From: Methylocystis rosea SV97
GTDB taxonomy: Bacteria; Pseudomonadota; Alphaproteobacteria; Rhizobiales; Beijerinckiaceae
DNA length: 64,000 nt
Assembly (NCBI RefSeq): GCF_000372845.1
Contig: NZ_KB889963.1
Coordinates: 1,856,146 to 1,920,145, forward strand
Reading direction: 5' to 3'
Shown here: positions 1-9,055 of the stretch, in pieces
Layout: each line of letters opens with the position of its first letter
Numbering within the stretch: position 1 is the stretch's first letter
Notes under the pieces: model-generated
Databases searched by the model: none
Seen by the model: only the letters and a program-made list of their open reading frames with translations
Told to the model about the DNA's origin: nothing
Position numbers and translations under genes: made by a program

Positions 1-1
1 C

Positions 2-445
2 GTCGTCAACGGACCGGACGGCAAGGAGGTCGTCGTGCAAATGGGTTCCTACGGCATCGGACCGTCGCGCCTCGCCGCCGCCATTATTGAGGCGGGCCAT
101 GACGACAATGGCGTCATATGGCCCGAATCCGTCGCCCCCTTCCATGTCGGAGTCGCCGATCTGAAAGTCGGAGACCCGGCGACCGGCAAGGTCTGCGCCG
201 ATCTCGTCGAGCAGCTCGAGAACGCGGGACTGGACGTGCTGCATGACGACCGCGACGAACGTCCCGGCGCAAAATTCGCGACTCTCGATCTCATCGGTCT
301 GCCCTGGCAGGTCCTGGTCGGGCCCAAGGGCCTCGCTGAGGGCAAGGTGGAGGTGAAGCAGCGCCGCACCGGAGAGCGGGAGCTTCTTGCGCCTCAGGAC
401 GCCGTCACCCGCATCGTCGCCGCAATGAGACAGGCTCAGGCATGA
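2..445 (+). CDS. proS: Prolyl-tRNA synthetase, C-terminal part (partial)
   Basis: Class II aminoacyl-tRNA synthetase that charges tRNA-Pro in the cytoplasm. The frame is open from the window edge, so only the last ~147 residues are visible. They begin with a class II motif 3 signature ([10 protein letters not shown]), continue into an alpha/beta anticodon-binding domain (start near [12 protein letters not shown]), and end right after it. No C-terminal zinc-binding extension follows, which fits the shorter alphaproteobacterial ProS. The stop codon overlaps the ATG of the lolC/E gene (ATGA), so the two are probably translationally coupled. The identification rests on the motif 3 and anticodon domain residues; the catalytic N-terminus lies outside the window. 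Confidence 0.93.
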   Translation, partial: VVNGPDGKEVVVQMGSYGIGPSRLAAAIIEAGHDDNGVIWPESVAPFHVGVADLKVGDPATGKVCADLVEQLENAGLDVLHDDRDERPGAKFATLDLIGLPWQVLVGPKGLAEGKVEVKQRRTGERELLAPQDAVTRIVAAMRQAQA

Positions 446-1722
446 CCGAAGCGGCGCAACCGGCAAAAGGCGCCGGCGCCTTTTCGGCCTTCGAGCGGAT
501 AGTGGCGCTGCGCTATCTGCGCGCCCGCCGCGCCGACGGCTTCGTCTCGGTCATCGCCGGCTTTTCATTCCTCGGCATCATGCTGGGCGTCGCGACTCTC
601 ATCGTCGTCACCTCGGTGATGAACGGATTCCATCGCGAGCTGATGGACAAGATCATCGGCATCAACGGCCACGCCTTTTTGCAGGCGGTGGAGACTCCGT
701 TCACGGACTGGGACCGGGTCTCCGCGAAGACGGCGAAGCTGCCCGGCGTCCAGCTTGCAATTCCCATGGTCGAGGGCGCGGCCGGCATATCGACTCAGTT
801 CGGCCAATCGGGCGTGCTCGTGCGCGGCGTGCGCGAGAAGGACCTGACGCGGCTTCCCGGCGTGGCGGGCAACGTCAAGAGCGGCGCGCTCGCGGGATTC
901 GATAAGGCCGGCGGCGTCGCCATCGGTCAGCGGTTGGCGGAGACGCTCGGCGTCGGCGTCGGCGACTCGGTCAGCCTGCTCATCGCCAAGGGGGCGCAGA
1001 CGCCTTTCGGGGTCGCGCCGCGCATCAAAGCCTACAAAGTCGTCGCGATCTTCTCTATCGGCATGTCCGAATTCGATAGCGTCTTCGTCTATATGCCGCT
1101 CACCGAGGCGCAGCTCTTCTTCAACAGGGAGAATGAGGCGACCGTCGTTGAAGCTTTCGTCACCGATCCCGAGAAGATGGACGATTTTCGCATCAACGTC
1201 GAAAAGGCGATCGACCGGCCGCTGATCATCACCGATTGGCGCCAGCGCAACAAGACGTTCTTCGACACGCTGCAGGTCGAGAAAAACATCCTCTTCATCA
1301 TTCTCGCTTTGATCGTCGTGGTCGCGGCCTTCAACATCATCTCCGGATTGACGATGCTCGTGAAGGACAAGACTCAGGATATCGCCATACTGCGCACGAT
1401 GGGCGCGACGCGAGGCGCGATCCTGCGCGTGTTCCTGATTATCGGAGCTTCGATCGGCGTCGTCGGCACACTGGCCGGCTTTGCGCTAGGTCTGGCGCTG
1501 GCGAAAAATCTCGACACCATCCGCCTCGGGGTTAATAAGCTTTTCGACGCCAATCTCTTCCCCGCGGAGTTTTATTTTCTCTCGCGGTTGCCGGCGATCG
1601 TCGACCCGCGCGAGGTGACGGCGATCGTGGCCATGACGCTCACGCTCGCCGTTCTCGCCTCGATCTATCCAGCCTGGAAAGCCGCATCGCTCGATCCGAT
1701 CGAAGCGCTGCGCCACGAGTAG
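442..1722 (+). CDS. lolC: Lipoprotein-releasing ABC transporter permease, LolC/LolE family
   Basis: Inner-membrane subunit of the Lol exporter, which extracts lipoproteins from the inner membrane and passes them to LolA. The 426-residue protein has the expected layout: cytoplasmic N-terminus, a first membrane helix around residues 33-58, a large periplasmic MacB-type domain to ~280, and three C-terminal helices (about 284-308, 328-350, 390-412) with an FtsX-like core. It overlaps proS by 4 bases and is followed 5 bases later by lolD. Only one permease lies next to lolD, so the complex may use a homodimer as in many alphaproteobacteria; a second permease elsewhere cannot be excluded. A LolA-like protein is encoded at 48258-49157. 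Confidence 0.92.
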   Translation: MTEAAQPAKGAGAFSAFERIVALRYLRARRADGFVSVIAGFSFLGIMLGVATLIVVTSVMNGFHRELMDKIIGINGHAFLQAVETPFTDWDRVSAKTAKLPGVQLAIPMVEGAAGISTQFGQSGVLVRGVREKDLTRLPGVAGNVKSGALAGFDKAGGVAIGQRLAETLGVGVGDSVSLLIAKGAQTPFGVAPRIKAYKVVAIFSIGMSEFDSVFVYMPLTEAQLFFNRENEATVVEAFVTDPEKMDDFRINVEKAIDRPLIITDWRQRNKTFFDTLQVEKNILFIILALIVVVAAFNIISGLTMLVKDKTQDIAILRTMGATRGAILRVFLIIGASIGVVGTLAGFALGLALAKNLDTIRLGVNKLFDANLFPAEFYFLSRLPAIVDPREVTAIVAMTLTLAVLASIYPAWKAASLDPIEALRHE

Positions 1723-1727
1723 TCGCG

Positions 1728-2411
1728 ATGAGCGAGGCCGTTCTCGAATTCCGCAGCATCGCGCGCCACTATCGCGAGGGCGAGGCGCGGCTCGACATTC
1801 TGATGGACATCAATCTGTCCATCTACCCGGGCGAGACGGTCGCGCTGCTGGCGCCCTCTGGCGCCGGCAAGTCGACGCTCCTCCATATCGCCGGACTCTT
1901 GGAGCGCCAGGACGGCGGCGAAGTGCTGATCAAGAATGCGCCGACGTCGCGCATGTCAGACGCCGAGCGCACGCGTCTGCGGCGCGCCACCGTCGGCTTC
2001 ATCTATCAGTTCCACCATCTGCTGCCGGAGTTCTCGGCGCTCGAGAACGTGGCGCTGCCGCAGATGATCAATGGCCTGAGCGCGAATGAAGCGCGCCTAC
2101 GGGCGCAACAATTGCTCGACTATTTGCGTCTGGGACCCCGCGCGTCGCACCGTCCCTCGGAGCTTTCCGGCGGCGAACAGCAGCGCGTCGCCATCGCCCG
2201 CGCGGTCGCCAACGCGCCGCATCTTTTGCTTGCCGACGAACCGACGGGCAATCTCGACCCGCGCACCGCGGAGCATGTTTTCGGGACTTTATTGGCGCTT
2301 GCGCGCAGCACCGGACTGGCCGCGCTCATCGCGACTCACAATCTGGAGCTCGCCAAACAAATGGACCGCCGCGTAACCTTACGCGACGGTCGAGTAGAGC
2401 TGCTCAGCTGA
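1728..2411 (+). CDS. lolD: Lipoprotein-releasing ABC transporter ATPase LolD
   Basis: ATP-binding subunit powering lipoprotein release with the upstream permease. The 227-residue protein has all ABC motifs: Walker A at about residues 42-50 (APSGAGKST, with Ala in place of the usual first Gly), Q-loop, signature LSGGEQQR near 146, Walker B with [12 protein letters not shown] near 165, and an H-loop His in IATHN. The start lies 5 bases after the lolC stop, so proS-lolC-lolD reads as one operon. Length and sequence are typical of LolD within the MacB/LolD/FtsE group. Confidence 0.94.
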   Translation: MSEAVLEFRSIARHYREGEARLDILMDINLSIYPGETVALLAPSGAGKSTLLHIAGLLERQDGGEVLIKNAPTSRMSDAERTRLRRATVGFIYQFHHLLPEFSALENVALPQMINGLSANEARLRAQQLLDYLRLGPRASHRPSELSGGEQQRVAIARAVANAPHLLLADEPTGNLDPRTAEHVFGTLLALARSTGLAALIATHNLELAKQMDRRVTLRDGRVELLS

Positions 2412-2418
2412 AGCCGAT

Positions 2419-2997
2419 TTATGCCTTCGGCGCAGACTTCTTCTTGTCGATGAATTGATTCTTGTACCAGAGCCCGAAGCCAACCAGCGCCAGACCCGCG
2501 AAGAACACGGCGATCGTTATTTCCCTGGATTGGGTCAAGCCGACAGAAAAGGGGAAGCGAGCGACATATTCTTTCGCGCCATCGTCGCTTTTCGCCTTCA
2601 CCAGTCCGATGAACTTGCCTTCCTGCGGAAAGACGTGTTCGAAGGTGAGTGTGCCAGACTTATACTTCTTGGGCGGAGAATAATACTCAGTATTCGCCTC
2701 GAGATTTTCGGTGTCGTCCTTCTGGCCCACGTCGCGGACGACGCGCATTTCGAGATTCATGTCTCGCAGTTCGTCCTGCTGCGCATCCAGGGTGATAATG
2801 GTGGGCCCGGCGTCTGGAATGTCGTCGCAGAACTGTTCGCGCGACTTTTGCGGCTGATACCCTGTGAAAGTCATTGTATCGGGGCCGAGTTTCATCAGGC
2901 ACTGGCCCTGATTGATGCCGACGTCGCCATGCGCGTGTGCTTGCGTGACCCAGCCGGCCGCCGCGAACAGCAAAACCGCGAAAAATCGCATGATCAT
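2419..2997 (-). CDS. Signal-anchored extracytoplasmic protein of unknown function
   Basis: 192 residues. The N-terminus is a Sec signal peptide ending near AHAHG; a soluble domain follows (about 23-150) with two cysteines (in GQCLM and QFCDD); a single membrane helix lies near 158-178 and a short Lys-rich tail is probably cytoplasmic. The middle looks beta-rich and resembles the single-domain periplasmic Ig/FixH-like folds, but no catalytic motif is evident. The start is supported by GGGAG about 8 bases upstream. It converges on lolD with only 7 bases between stops. I have a weak impression that relatives occur in methane or ammonia oxidisers; this cannot be verified here, and no function is assigned. 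Confidence 0.8.
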   Translation of the reverse strand: MIMRFFAVLLFAAAGWVTQAHAHGDVGINQGQCLMKLGPDTMTFTGYQPQKSREQFCDDIPDAGPTIITLDAQQDELRDMNLEMRVVRDVGQKDDTENLEANTEYYSPPKKYKSGTLTFEHVFPQEGKFIGLVKAKSDDGAKEYVARFPFSVGLTQSREITIAVFFAGLALVGFGLWYKNQFIDKKKSAPKA

Positions 2998-3333
2998 CTG
3001 GTTTTCTCCCTTCTGAACCGGCCGCTCTGCGATGAGCGGTCTCTTCTTGGCGCGCAGGTCCGGTTCCGACGCGCCAGTTTTCGCACACCCTTTGAGCGAA
3101 TGCGAGCTGCGACGGTCGAGATTCCGGAACCTCCAGCAGCGCTTTAGTTAATATAAATTAGCTGGGCTCACTTGTCCCGCGACCAAGGGCCACACGCGCG
3201 CGAAAAAAGTTTATGCGGCCTTTTATTGTACAAATTTGTCGCCTGACGATGTTTTTTCGTAAGAAGCTGCCGTTAGAGAAGTTGCTTAAACGTCATGCAC
3301 TTGGCGTAACTTCGGCGCAATTTCAATGCAATC
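2998..3333. other. Intergenic divergent control region
   Basis: 336 bases between two divergent genes. The left part holds a CCGCTC/GAGCGG hairpin near 3022-3039, inside the likely leader of the minus-strand gene. The right half (about 3145-3330) is clearly AT-richer than its surroundings, with several A and T runs, so promoters for both genes probably lie here. No coding frame looks real. Confidence 0.45.
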
Positions 3334-4098
3334 ATGAGCGCCAGGGTTGGCGAAGTTAAATTTTCATTTAACTTAATCGAGCCTTCACCAACTATGGCGG
3401 GAAACATGTTGAACTTTCCTTATCTGCGCGACCAAGCTGAACTTTCTGTCACCGGCGGCTGCCTTTCGACCATCTGGTTGAAAGACCACCAGGCTCTAGT
3501 ATTGCGCAAGACTCGGCCGGGTTTTGACGCGCTAACGATCCGTACAATCACCGAGATTTTATCGGCGATCGACCGAGGCGAGCTGAACGAGCTCCGCTAC
3601 CTCGTCTATGATTTCGCGCATGGCGTGCAAGAGGCGCCGAGGCCGGCCGAGGGTTTCGGAGAGATGGCTGCCGAAAATTCCGAGCTGATCGTCGATACGC
3701 CGGTGATCACGATCGCCTGGGCGCGCGGCCTGATGAGCGGCTCCGATTTCGACTTCGCGATGCATTGCTCCGCCATCGTCGCCGAAAGGGACGCGCAATT
3801 CTCCTTCTCGGGAGATCCCTCTGATCTCATGGGACTTTACGCGGCGGTTGGCCGGACGCTCGGCTTCGTCAAGGCGGAACGTCTCATGGAGAGCAATACG
3901 GCGGTCGCCGCCGAAGACGCCCATGAACTGCTGATCGTCAGAGACGTCGTCGAACCGCAGAATGGCGCCGCTGCGATAGAGCGCTACCTCGCTCAATTCG
4001 GTCGACGCTATAACGCCTCGCACGCGATTTTTCGCGCGCAACGTATGGTGCAACCTGGGGTTGATCGGCGGAGCCTGGTGGCGCTTGAGCGCAACTGA
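3334..4098 (+). CDS. Degenerate crotonase-fold protein (RpfF-like relative)
   Basis: 254 residues with the enoyl-CoA hydratase/isomerase layout and clear resemblance to the RpfF-type protein at 6407-7468, with which it shares the region. The catalytic residues look lost: where RpfF has the first Glu (GGGFEGA), this has SGSDFDFA (Asp140), and 20 residues later, where RpfF has the second Glu, the sequence reads FSGDPSD. The oxyanion-hole GGDLA segment is also absent. It may therefore be a regulatory or binding paralogue rather than an enzyme. It converges on the GGDEF-EAL gene with 16 bases between. The exact start is uncertain; another ATG lies at about residue 21. Confidence 0.75.
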   Translation: MSARVGEVKFSFNLIEPSPTMAGNMLNFPYLRDQAELSVTGGCLSTIWLKDHQALVLRKTRPGFDALTIRTITEILSAIDRGELNELRYLVYDFAHGVQEAPRPAEGFGEMAAENSELIVDTPVITIAWARGLMSGSDFDFAMHCSAIVAERDAQFSFSGDPSDLMGLYAAVGRTLGFVKAERLMESNTAVAAEDAHELLIVRDVVEPQNGAAAIERYLAQFGRRYNASHAIFRAQRMVQPGVDRRSLVALERN

Positions 4099-4114
4099 TG
4101 CTTGTTGAGCGTAA

Positions 4115-6403
4115 TCACGCCGCGCTGACGAGGCGCGGCGCGTCGCGCCAATACTTGAGGAGCGGTCTCAGCTCCTCGATTGGCCGCGGTCTCGTGTATA
4201 GATATCCCTGAATGAGAAAAATATTCTTGCTCGCCATGAAGGCGAGTTGAGCGTCAGTTTCGACGCCCTCGGCGACGAGATCGATGGACAGATCCCGCGC
4301 CAGCGCGGAGATCGCCGAAATGATCGCCTGCGTCTTCGGCGACTCGATCGCCTGCCGCGCGAAGGAGCGATCGATCTTAACCTTCTTGACCGGGAAACGA
4401 TTGAGATAGCCGAGGCTGCTGTAGCCGGTTCCGAAATCATCGAGCGAGAGACGGACGCCGAGCGCTTCGATCTCGCGTAATTTACTGTCGACGTCATCTG
4501 ACACCATGAGCGTCGTTTCGGTGATTTCGAGCTCCAGACGATCGGGCTCCAATCCAGATTCGCGGAGCGTCGCCGCGACCATCTCGGCGAGATCCTTCTG
4601 TTGGAACTGCCTCGGCGCGATGTTGACGGCGACACGGACGTTCGAAGGCCACGACTTCGCGTCATTGCACGCCTGCCGCAGCGCCCAGGCGCCGAGTTCG
4701 ATGATCATGCCGGTTTCTTCGGCGACAGGAATGAATTCGCCCGGTGAGATCATTCCTCGGGTCGGGTGGCGCCATCGCAGCAGCGCTTCCATGGAAACGA
4801 TGGTCGCGGTGCGGGAATCGACGACCGGCTGATAGTAGACGATCAATTCGTTCGCCAGGAACGCGTGACGCAGTTCGGTGTCGATTGCCCGCTTTCGGGT
4901 CAGCGCATCTTGCATCTCCTGGGAATACCAAATCGCCTTGCCGCGCCCTTCGGCTTTCGACTGGTAAAGCGCGAGATCGCTGCATTTGAGCAGGCCGCCG
5001 GAGGTCTCCGAGTCTTTGGGCGCCGCAGCCATGCCGATGCTCGCACCGATGTTGATGACGTGGTTTTCGACGATGAAGGTGCGATGCATCTCGGCAAGTA
5101 TGTTGGCGGCGAGTTCATCAACGTCAGAAAGCTGTTCGCCGGCGCGCAGCAGCACGCAGAACTCGTCGCCGCCGAGCCTCGCCACGACATGCGGATGCGG
5201 CACGCAGGCGGCGAGACGCGCTCCGACCGCAGACAGCAGCTGATCGCCGATGGAGTGGCCCAGCGTGTCATTGACGTCTTTGAACCGATCGAGATCAATG
5301 TTGAGCAGCGCGGCGTGGAGCCCGCGTTGCCTGAGCTGAACCATTTCCTCCTCTAGCGTCTCCTGAAATTGATAGCGGTTCGGGAGATTGGTCAGATCGT
5401 CGAAATGCGCGATGCGCTCGATCTCACGGAGCGCGCGCTTTTGGATCGTCACGTCCTCGATGACGGTAATGAAGGATCCCGCTTCGGCGCGTTCGCAGTG
5501 AAACTCAAAAAAACGTTCGCCGAGCTTGTGCGTGAAGATGTTCGCACGCGGCATTGTGACGTGCCGCTTCCATCGCTCAAAAAAGATTTTGCCTTCCTGC
5601 GGCGACATGCCGACGCTCTTGCCGATCGCATGCGCCAGCGCTTCGAGCCGGATCGGCGTCGCCGCCGCCACGATGCCGAAGAAGTCGATCACGCGGCGAT
5701 TCACGACCGTGACGGACAGGTCGGCGTCGCCCATGCACAGGCCGTGCGTCATCGAGTTCAGCGCGAGGCTGAATTTCTGCCGCTGGCGGGTGGCGTCCAA
5801 GCCGTTGCGCAGCGCCGATTCCAGATTGCCGTGCAGAAATTTCGTCGTTGAATGAATGGACACGATCAGCAGCACGACAATCAGCGCAAGGCCGAGGTAG
5901 CGCCGTTCTTCATGCATCATCGCGGCGATCGCAAGCGCGAGGCCGAGCGATTGCGCGAGAACGATCCAGGGACGGCCGGCGTTGCGACCCGCGAGTCCGC
6001 TAAGGCCGCTCATCATAATGACGATGCTGTAAATGCCGAGCACGTCGTTGTAGTGATTGTAGAACAGGACCGCGACGGACACACCGACCGCCGTCATGAA
6101 GCCGACCGCGCCGATCGCGTAGAGCCTCTCCCATTCCAGCGAATCCCGTCGGCGAAGCGAGACCGGCGTGCTCGCATGCGCAAAGAAAACGTACAGGCGA
6201 AAGGCGCCGAGAACGGCGATCAACACCACGAAGTAGAGGTAGATTCGATCGCCGAGAAGGAGCCAAGCGAGCGCCGGCGCGATGAGGCCGCCGAGAAGGC
6301 CCGCAAAAAACGAACCGGCGGTGCCGAACAGGGTTTCAACCAAGTCGCTATGGATTTGAACATCGGTGCTTTCGCTGGCGGCTGGCTTCGCGCGGACGAG
6401 CAT
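4115..6403 (-). CDS. Membrane-bound GGDEF-EAL cyclic-di-GMP protein
   Basis: 762-residue bifunctional c-di-GMP protein. Several membrane helices fill about residues 30-195, followed by a PAS-like domain (about 210-325), a GGDEF domain (about 335-495) with an intact RLGGDEF motif, and an EAL domain (about 505-750) with EALLRW, NIAP, EITET, DDFGTGYSS, KIDRSF and AEGVET. Both diguanylate cyclase and phosphodiesterase activities are therefore possible. It starts 3 bases after the RpfF-like gene ends, so the two form an operon. This recalls the RpfF/RpfR pairing, where a PAS-GGDEF-EAL receptor answers the DSF fatty acid, but here the sensor part is membrane-embedded rather than the RpfR FI domain. 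Confidence 0.93.
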   Translation of the reverse strand: MLVRAKPAASESTDVQIHSDLVETLFGTAGSFFAGLLGGLIAPALAWLLLGDRIYLYFVVLIAVLGAFRLYVFFAHASTPVSLRRRDSLEWERLYAIGAVGFMTAVGVSVAVLFYNHYNDVLGIYSIVIMMSGLSGLAGRNAGRPWIVLAQSLGLALAIAAMMHEERRYLGLALIVVLLIVSIHSTTKFLHGNLESALRNGLDATRQRQKFSLALNSMTHGLCMGDADLSVTVVNRRVIDFFGIVAAATPIRLEALAHAIGKSVGMSPQEGKIFFERWKRHVTMPRANIFTHKLGERFFEFHCERAEAGSFITVIEDVTIQKRALREIERIAHFDDLTNLPNRYQFQETLEEEMVQLRQRGLHAALLNIDLDRFKDVNDTLGHSIGDQLLSAVGARLAACVPHPHVVARLGGDEFCVLLRAGEQLSDVDELAANILAEMHRTFIVENHVINIGASIGMAAAPKDSETSGGLLKCSDLALYQSKAEGRGKAIWYSQEMQDALTRKRAIDTELRHAFLANELIVYYQPVVDSRTATIVSMEALLRWRHPTRGMISPGEFIPVAEETGMIIELGAWALRQACNDAKSWPSNVRVAVNIAPRQFQQKDLAEMVAATLRESGLEPDRLELEITETTLMVSDDVDSKLREIEALGVRLSLDDFGTGYSSLGYLNRFPVKKVKIDRSFARQAIESPKTQAIISAISALARDLSIDLVAEGVETDAQLAFMASKNIFLIQGYLYTRPRPIEELRPLLKYWRDAPRLVSAA

Positions 6404-6406
6404 GAG

Positions 6407-7468
6407 CTAATCCTCTTTGGAAGGCGGCGGCTCTTTCAAAGCCTCGCCCTTGCCGGAGGGAAGCTCGTCGCGGGGAAGACGCGACTGCGCCGAAACAAGC
6501 CGTTCCATATAACGCAGGTCGTGCCGTGAAATGGCCATGGAGCAATCCGTCCAAAGCTCGACCACCCGAAGCAATTCTTCTTTGCGCACGGGGAAACACT
6601 GCTTGCGAAAGTTGACGAGGGCCTGACGGCGCCGCCAGTTCGCGCCGTCGGGGTCGAACATCCACTCATGGGCGGTTTCGAGCGCCCGGCCTTCCGGCGC
6701 GACGACGTCGACAATGTCGAGATCGAACAGTTCGCGCGCCGTATAAACGCGGCCGGCCGAGAGAATCTGTTGTGTTCGCGCCGGCCCCACGCGCCTGGTG
6801 AGAAACGTCACCGCGCCCATTCCCGGAAAGGTGTTGAAGGCAATCTCGGGCACTCCAAGACGCGCGCTCTCCTCGGCGATGACAAAATCGGTGGCCAGCG
6901 CCCCTTCGAAGCCGCCGCCCATGCACTGTCCCCTGACGACGGACAGCGTCAGGACAGGAAGATCGAAAGCCGAGGTCAGCGTGTACATGACCTCGATACA
7001 GGCGTAGGCGTAGGTTAACAGGGAATCACGGTCATTGTTCCTGATGCAGGAAACGAATGTCGCAAGATCGCCGCCCAAGCTGAATACATTCGGCTTCTTC
7101 GAGGCCATCACGATGTAGCGGATCGGCCACTTCGAGCCCTCCGTCTCCGCCAGACGTTTGATCGCGTCGCGGAACTCGATCGCCTCCTGCAACATCCGCA
7201 AAGTGTAACAGTGCGGCGAGTCTGCGCGATAATTCATCCACACCGATTGCGTCGGCGCGTCATATTCAATCTCTAGGTGTGCGAAGCGCCAGTGCGGAAA
7301 ATCTTGGGGAGGGTGCCGTAGGTGCGCGGCGCCGATCATATCCGGTACTTCGGGGCCAAGGCCTCCCCCCTCGATGACGCAAAAAAAAGAGCCGTCCGGG
7401 TCCCGACGCAAGGCGCGGCGGCGCGGGCGGGCTAAGCCGCCAAGCTTCAAGTGAGTTTGATCCAGCAT
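6407..7468 (-). CDS. rpfF: RpfF-like crotonase, putative DSF-family signal synthase
   Basis: 353 residues. Crotonase superfamily, of the branch that makes cis-2-unsaturated fatty acid signals (DSF) from acyl-ACP by dehydration and thioester cleavage. The two catalytic glutamates of RpfF are in place 20 residues apart: Glu188 in GGGFEGAL and Glu208 in GVPEIAF, followed by the FPGMGA segment typical of the family; the oxyanion-hole GGDLATF is near 132-138. The N-terminal ~60 residues are an extension and the true start may be internal. It is the first gene of an operon with the GGDEF-EAL protein, which supports a signalling role. A general enoyl-CoA hydratase is less likely given the paired Glu spacing. 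Confidence 0.85.
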   Translation of the reverse strand: MLDQTHLKLGGLARPRRRALRRDPDGSFFCVIEGGGLGPEVPDMIGAAHLRHPPQDFPHWRFAHLEIEYDAPTQSVWMNYRADSPHCYTLRMLQEAIEFRDAIKRLAETEGSKWPIRYIVMASKKPNVFSLGGDLATFVSCIRNNDRDSLLTYAYACIEVMYTLTSAFDLPVLTLSVVRGQCMGGGFEGALATDFVIAEESARLGVPEIAFNTFPGMGAVTFLTRRVGPARTQQILSAGRVYTARELFDLDIVDVVAPEGRALETAHEWMFDPDGANWRRRQALVNFRKQCFPVRKEELLRVVELWTDCSMAISRHDLRYMERLVSAQSRLPRDELPSGKGEALKEPPPSKED

Positions 7469-7498
7469 TTGGCAATGCCTTCAACTCGTATTCGAAGC

Positions 7499-7546
7499 AT
7501 TTTCCGTCACAGAAGTTCAGACGAAGGTCTGAACAGACGGAAAAAA
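7499..7546. terminator. Inverted repeat between multicopper-oxidase-like gene and rpfF
   Basis: A perfect 8-bp stem (GTTCAGAC at 7515-7522 and GTCTGAAC at 7527-7534) with a 4-base loop lies inside a wider imperfect repeat, TTTTCCGTC on the left and GACGGAAAA on the right. It sits downstream of the multicopper-oxidase-like gene and upstream of rpfF, both read leftwards. It may be a terminator or an operator. There is no clean T-run directly after the inner stem on the minus strand, so the terminator call is tentative. Confidence 0.5.
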
Positions 7547-7590
7547 CGTGGGTCTAATTCGGTGTTCTATTAACCTTTGTGACGCTTGCT

Positions 7591-8949
7591 CTAGGCGACT
7601 TCGAACCAAGTCGCCAGTCCGCTCGCTTCGTGCTCCAGAATATCATCATGAATGGCCCACTTTCCAGGCGATTCGGCGAGGAAGGCGGCGTGCTTGGTTT
7701 TTCCGGGGGGAACGATCACGCCGTTGCGCCAATAGGGCTCCCATCCGTCATCAAGGTCATGCAGAAGGCGCATGCACTGCCCGTGAACATGCATCGCGAG
7801 CGCCGCTCCCGACTTATTGACGAATCCCAGCGTCACCGGGGTTCCGCGGGCCACTTTGAAGAGAGGCTGGCCTTCGTAGCCTTTCGTCAACGCGCCATTG
7901 ATCGTCCAGGCGGCGCCCGCCGCATTCCTGCGCGGTTCGATTACGAGATCGACTTTTTTGGCGCTCGCAAGCTTAATCTCGGCAGGAAGCGCCGCATTCT
8001 GCGGGAGCGACGCTATCGGCGGACGCTTCGACGCCTTTGCGCCCTTGGCGTCCGCAACGAACAGGTCGCGATCCTCGCCATTCGGTCCGCGCAAGATCAA
8101 ACTGGCCTTGGCGCCCTCGGTCTCCGGCATGTCGAACATCAGCTCGAAACGTGCTCCAGGCGCGACGGGAATGCTGCGCTTGATGGGTTCGAAGGCGTCG
8201 CACGGCTGGCCGTCGATGGCGATCACGAAAGGCTGCGCGCCCGCCAGGGACAGCACCATGATGCGCGCATTGCTAAGATTGGCCAGACGCAGCCGCACCC
8301 TGGCGCCGGGCGCCAGGGTCTGCAAGGCTGGCGCAGCCTTGCCGTTGACGCAGAGCAGCGGGCCGATCCGGCCGACGCCGCTTGCCGCCGCCGCATCGTT
8401 GAAGCCGCCGACGATCTGGCCTGCGTCATCAAGCCGCCAGTCGTCGAGGACGAGGAGCAGGTCGGCGTCTGCGGGCAGCGGCGTCGGCTCATCGACGACC
8501 AGCAGGCCCTTGAGGCCGCGCCCGACAAGCTCCGGCGTCGCGCCGTAGACGCTCGGCCGGTAGCAGAATAGGCCGGGATCGGCCAGCGTGCGGCGGTAAT
8601 CGAAGGACCCGCCAGGCGCGACCGCCGCCTGCGTCAGCGGCGCGACGCCCTCCATCGCATTGTCGCCCCGCAAGCCATGCCAGTGAATGGTGGCGGGTTG
8701 ATCAAGCTTGTTCAGGAAACGGACGGCGAGTTCGTCGCCCTGCTGGTAGCGCAGGACGGGCCCCGGCGTGATCCCGTCGAAACCGAGAATACTGGTGTCG
8801 CCGCCGCCGGACAGGCGCGCCTTCCCCGGCCGGGCCTCGAGCTGCCGCAGGGAGCGCGGCGGCGACTGCGCCATCGCCGGAAGCGCCGCCAGGCTGGCGG
8901 CGACGCCGGAAAGAACGACGCGGCGGGAGAGAGGTTGTGACATCGCCAT
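7591..8949 (-). CDS. Multicopper-oxidase-fold protein with missing copper ligands
   Basis: 452 residues exported by the Tat pathway: an SRRVVLSG twin-arginine motif at about residues 8-15 leads a signal ending near PAMAQ. Three cupredoxin domains are recognisable. The first copper motif HWHG (His89, His91) and the domain 3 MHVHG are kept, but the second motif reads FCYRPS instead of the usual YHSH type. The final HCHxxxH motif reads H434-D-D-ILE-H440, so the type 1 copper Cys and one type 3 His are replaced by Asp. Laccase-type oxidase activity is therefore doubtful, and it may act like SufI/FtsP, a copper-free member of the fold. Transcribed away from the small secreted protein gene at 9056. 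Confidence 0.86.
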   Translation of the reverse strand: MAMSQPLSRRVVLSGVAASLAALPAMAQSPPRSLRQLEARPGKARLSGGGDTSILGFDGITPGPVLRYQQGDELAVRFLNKLDQPATIHWHGLRGDNAMEGVAPLTQAAVAPGGSFDYRRTLADPGLFCYRPSVYGATPELVGRGLKGLLVVDEPTPLPADADLLLVLDDWRLDDAGQIVGGFNDAAAASGVGRIGPLLCVNGKAAPALQTLAPGARVRLRLANLSNARIMVLSLAGAQPFVIAIDGQPCDAFEPIKRSIPVAPGARFELMFDMPETEGAKASLILRGPNGEDRDLFVADAKGAKASKRPPIASLPQNAALPAEIKLASAKKVDLVIEPRRNAAGAAWTINGALTKGYEGQPLFKVARGTPVTLGFVNKSGAALAMHVHGQCMRLLHDLDDGWEPYWRNGVIVPPGKTKHAAFLAESPGKWAIHDDILEHEASGLATWFEVA

Positions 8950-9055
8950 CTAGCTATGGCGCAGCCCGGCCCGTTGGGCAATGATTGAGAGCTTCAACGT
9001 CTCACGCGCCGTGAGGGGAGCGCGAGAACGGCCAAAACACGAGGAGGCTAGAGAC

